A stretch of DNA of 64,000 nt, from assembly GCA_903835255.1 (NCBI GenBank), contig CAILMI010000029.1:1-64000 (forward strand), given 5' to 3'. The notes beneath the pieces were generated by a model. It saw only the letters and a program-made list of their open reading frames with translations. It made no database searches and was not told where the DNA came from. This DNA comes from an uncultured Verrucomicrobia subdivision 3 bacterium. Its GTDB lineage: Bacteria > Verrucomicrobiota > Verrucomicrobiia > Limisphaerales > UBA11358. Both the position numbers and the translations under genes were made by a program. This document shows, one piece after another, positions 60,972-64,000 of this stretch; the first letter of the stretch is position 1; every line of letters begins with the position of its first letter.

Positions 60972-63110
60972 ATGAAAATTCAACCGCAAAAACAGCGCAC
61001 GCCGGCTGCAAGGCGGGTGGGGTGTTCTTGCGGCATCCTGATTGCGGCCTGGATACTGGTCAGCGAAGCCGCGGCCCAAGCCGGCACCACGAACGGTCCG
61101 GCGGCAAAACTGCTGACCCCGCTGGAAACGTTCGAGGGGGGACAGGCGACCTATGATAATTGGGTGGAGATTTATACCGGCGGCCTGATGACCCAGGGCA
61201 GCACCGCCCAGGCTCAGTCGCTGTACCAATGGCACAGCGGCCCTTTCGGCGGCATCCGCGACCTTCATTGGCAGCAGGCCGTCGCCAAAAAAACCACGCT
61301 GACGCTGGACGGCCACGCCCTGTTTGATCAGAACGACTATCAGGTGACGTTGGGCTTGCAGCGGGAGGAACTGGGTTATCTCCGGTTCAAGGCGGGCAAC
61401 TTCCGCACCTGGTACAATGGCGCCGGCGGCTATTACCCCCCCACCCGCCTCCAGTACCAGCTGGCGAATGACGCTCTGGCCCTCGATCGGGGCGAATTTT
61501 CCGTCGAGGCGGGCCTGACCCTGAAAGATCTGCCCCAGGCTGTTTTCAACTACACCCACAGCTACCGGGATGGTGAAAAAAGCTCCACCCTCTGGGGGCC
61601 GGTGCACCCCGATTCCACCACCGCGGTGAAGGGGCTGTTTCCATCCCTTTACAGCATCAATGAGCAGGTGGACCGCTTCGCCCTGGATCTGACCCACCAC
61701 ATCGCCACCACGGATTTTGGCGCCGGCGTGCGCTATGAAACCGCAAGCCTGGCGGACACGCGCCAGGAAACTTTTTATCACGGGGAACCCATCGAGCGTG
61801 ACGTAACGGATCGGCAGGGAACCTCGTATGACCTCCTCAACCTGCACGCCTTCAGCGAGACCTGGCTCAAAAAAAACCTCTTCCTCTCCACCGGCTACTC
61901 CTATGCCAATCTCAATGATTCCTATTCCGGCAGCCGCGTTTACGGCGATGACTTTGACGTGGCCTACCGGCCGGACACTCTGAACGGCTTAGGCTACACC
62001 AGCCTTCGCGGCGGGGCCCACCAGCAGGAGCACGTGGTGAATGTCAACCTGATGTCCACCCCAATCCCCAATCTGACCCTCGTGCCTTCACTCCGGGTCC
62101 TGCAGAACGACTGGGACGCCAATTCCAGCGGTATCGGAACGCTGGGCGATCATTCCGGGCCGTTCACCAGCGCCAGCGACGGGGGGGCTTTGGACGTGCG
62201 GGAACGGCTGGACCTGCGCTACACCGGGGTGACCAACTGGGTCTATTATTGCGGTGCGGAATGGACCGAGGGCGATGGCAACCTGGATGAAAGCGGGGGG
62301 CTGAGCCAAGTGAATGGTTTGGGGCCGCCGCCCGTGCAGCGGCACACGGAGGACACGCGTTTTTTTCAGAAATATTTCCTCGGCACACGTTGGTATCCCT
62401 ATCGACGCACCAGCATTGATCTCGGAGGCTATTACAAAAACAACCAGTACAACTACAACCATCCGCTCGATAGCACCGATAACGGGGCGGCCAGTCCCAA
62501 TCGCTATCCGGCCTACCTGATCCGGCAAGGCTTCGAAACTTACGATGCCAACCTGCGCCTGACCTTGCGGCCGGCCCGCGATCTCCTGCTGGTCACCCGC
62601 TGCGAATATCAGTGGTCAGCCATCGACACCACGCCCGATTCCCTTTCCGGGTTGAGTGAGTCCACCTCGGCCAAAATCACCAGCCAGATCCTCGGCCAAA
62701 ATGCGAGCTGGACGCCCTGGACGCGCCTTTGCCTTCAAGCGGGCGGCAATTATGTTTTGAGCGAGACCCGGACCCCCGCCTCCGATGCCACCCGGGCCGT
62801 GTCTGCCGCGCAGAACAATTATTGGACGGTGACGTTGAATGCGTCGGTGGTCCTCGATGATAAAACAGATCTCAATCTGGCCTATCTCTATTATCAGGCG
62901 AATGACGCAGGCCAATACACCACGGACGGCTTGCCGCTGGGCGCCGGGGCGGAGGAGCACACCGTCACGGCCTCCCTGACCCGGAGAATCAACCCGCATC
63001 TGCGGATCAGCCTCAAGTGCGCCTATTCCCACTATCACGACTGGGCTTCGGGGGGGAATAACAACGCCACCGCCGAGATGGTCTACACCAGCCTGCAATA
63101 CCGGTTTTAA
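60972..63110 (+). CDS. MtrB/PioB-like outer membrane beta-barrel
   Basis: 712 aa, signal peptide, alternating amphipathic strands, C-terminal YTSLQYRF; directly follows the cytochromes. Confidence 0.8.
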   Translation: MKIQPQKQRTPAARRVGCSCGILIAAWILVSEAAAQAGTTNGPAAKLLTPLETFEGGQATYDNWVEIYTGGLMTQGSTAQAQSLYQWHSGPFGGIRDLHWQQAVAKKTTLTLDGHALFDQNDYQVTLGLQREELGYLRFKAGNFRTWYNGAGGYYPPTRLQYQLANDALALDRGEFSVEAGLTLKDLPQAVFNYTHSYRDGEKSSTLWGPVHPDSTTAVKGLFPSLYSINEQVDRFALDLTHHIATTDFGAGVRYETASLADTRQETFYHGEPIERDVTDRQGTSYDLLNLHAFSETWLKKNLFLSTGYSYANLNDSYSGSRVYGDDFDVAYRPDTLNGLGYTSLRGGAHQQEHVVNVNLMSTPIPNLTLVPSLRVLQNDWDANSSGIGTLGDHSGPFTSASDGGALDVRERLDLRYTGVTNWVYYCGAEWTEGDGNLDESGGLSQVNGLGPPPVQRHTEDTRFFQKYFLGTRWYPYRRTSIDLGGYYKNNQYNYNHPLDSTDNGAASPNRYPAYLIRQGFETYDANLRLTLRPARDLLLVTRCEYQWSAIDTTPDSLSGLSESTSAKITSQILGQNASWTPWTRLCLQAGGNYVLSETRTPASDATRAVSAAQNNYWTVTLNASVVLDDKTDLNLAYLYYQANDAGQYTTDGLPLGAGAEEHTVTASLTRRINPHLRISLKCAYSHYHDWASGGNNNATAEMVYTSLQYRF

Positions 63111-63165
63111 AACCGTCCGCAACGGATCCCGCCGAAATATAGCCGTTCTTGGCAACTGTGGGACA

Positions 63166-63255
63166 GGTGGGGCGCGTCACTCCGTGCGCGCCGTCCCGGG
63201 GCATAAGGTGACGTAGGTTGGCAACCGCGGCTGGCAGAGGACTGCCCGCCCTACC
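63166..63255 (+). repeat. 90-bp repeat family A, copy 4
   Basis: As copy 3 with scattered substitutions. Confidence 0.88.
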
Positions 63256-63404
63256 CGCGGACTTTTTTGCGCAGGCGGATCGCTTTATTATTTGCCCGGC
63301 TTCAGTAGCAACAGCAGACCGGATACATTCGGATGGATGAAGGATGCCTGGATCCGGATTGATCGACCCAAGGACCGGCTGCCTCCCTCGCGGAATCGCT
63401 GTCA

Positions 63405-63496
63405 GGTAGGGCGCGTCACTCCGTGCGCGCCGTCCCGGGGCCTAAGGTGACGCGTGAATTACCAACCGCGGCGGGCAAAGGACTGCCCGCCCTACC
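63405..63496 (+). repeat. family A, copy 5 (92 bp)
   Basis: As copy 3; flank CGCCGATGGGCCAAGGTTAAAGTTGAACTG. Confidence 0.9.
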
Positions 63497-63762
63497 CGCC
63501 GATGGGCCAAGGTTAAAGTTGAACTGGCATAGAAAGCCGGCAAGGTGGCGATGAGGGTTCAGCGCACCTTGCCGGCTTAAGACGAAGGCTGATGAAGCAA
63601 TTGACGGCTCCACTATTGCCTTCACCCGGGACGAAGAACAATGAGGCGAACCGCCTGATGAATACCCGCCTTTGGCTTATGCCCCCTAGGAGCCATTCCA
63701 GCGGCACCCATTGGATTGGAAAAATTTACCTCAATCCGATCCGGCATCGTTTCGTACAGGGC

Positions 63763-63999
63763 TCAGTTGAAATCCGTCTGGGCACTTTCAGCGGCGAGCT
63801 GGCGCCGGGTCATCTCAATCTTCAATCTCAGCAGCTCTCGGTTTTCCTGGCTGCGCTCGGCCAGCTCTTTTTCAAGATTCAAAATCCGCTCTTCGTAGGA
63901 GCGCAGCCGGTCCTGCATCGGCGCCTTTAATTCATCCAGCCGGCGGATCAGGGCGCCTATTTCGGCGGCGGCAGCTTGCTGCGCCTGGAGCAGTTCATG
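63763..63999 (-). CDS. C-terminus of a coiled-coil protein, truncated by window edge
   Basis: Open frame without a start in the window: HELLQAQQAAAAEIGALIRRLDELKAPMQDRLRSYEERILNLEKELAERSQENRELLRLKIEMTRRQLAAESAQTDFN*. Confidence 0.55.
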   Translation of the reverse strand, partial: HELLQAQQAAAAEIGALIRRLDELKAPMQDRLRSYEERILNLEKELAERSQENRELLRLKIEMTRRQLAAESAQTDFN

Positions 64000-64000
64000 G

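Overview
GC-rich bacterial chromosome segment, read as Verrucomicrobia-like from gene content and style (pseudopilin with [13 protein letters not shown], dispersed intergenic repeats, hpnH, ResB/CcsA); the taxon is an inference. About 45 CDS are supported. Housekeeping and envelope genes: dinG-like, ribD/ribE, hflX, an LpxL-WaaF fusion plus lpxK, sufBC with a Fur/PerR-like regulator, corA, uvrB, hpnH, ResB/CcsA, a tripartite ABC exporter. Three accessory modules stand out. (1) 27.8-38.4 kb: a four/five-gene, overlapping-start operon of DUF499-type ATPase, DUF3780-like protein, DUF1156-type DNA methyltransferase, DUF3800-like protein and PLD-helicase. It resembles the helicase-methylase-ATPase type of predicted anti-phage locus, with an embedded DUF3800 gene, a compositionally mosaic methylase and a decayed PD-(D/E)XK-like nuclease remnant next to it. 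(2) 48.5-57.1 kb: a sulfate uptake operon with an Rrf2 regulator, three matching inverted-repeat operators, an in-frame YezD-Sbp fusion and unexpected cargo genes. (3) 58.3-63.1 kb: two multihaem cytochromes followed by a large outer-membrane barrel, i.e. a porin-cytochrome type electron conduit. Several dispersed intergenic repeat families are visible, including a 90-bp two-hairpin element with five full copies. No rRNA, tRNA or CRISPR array was recognised. All family names are by eye from the translations; no database search was run.
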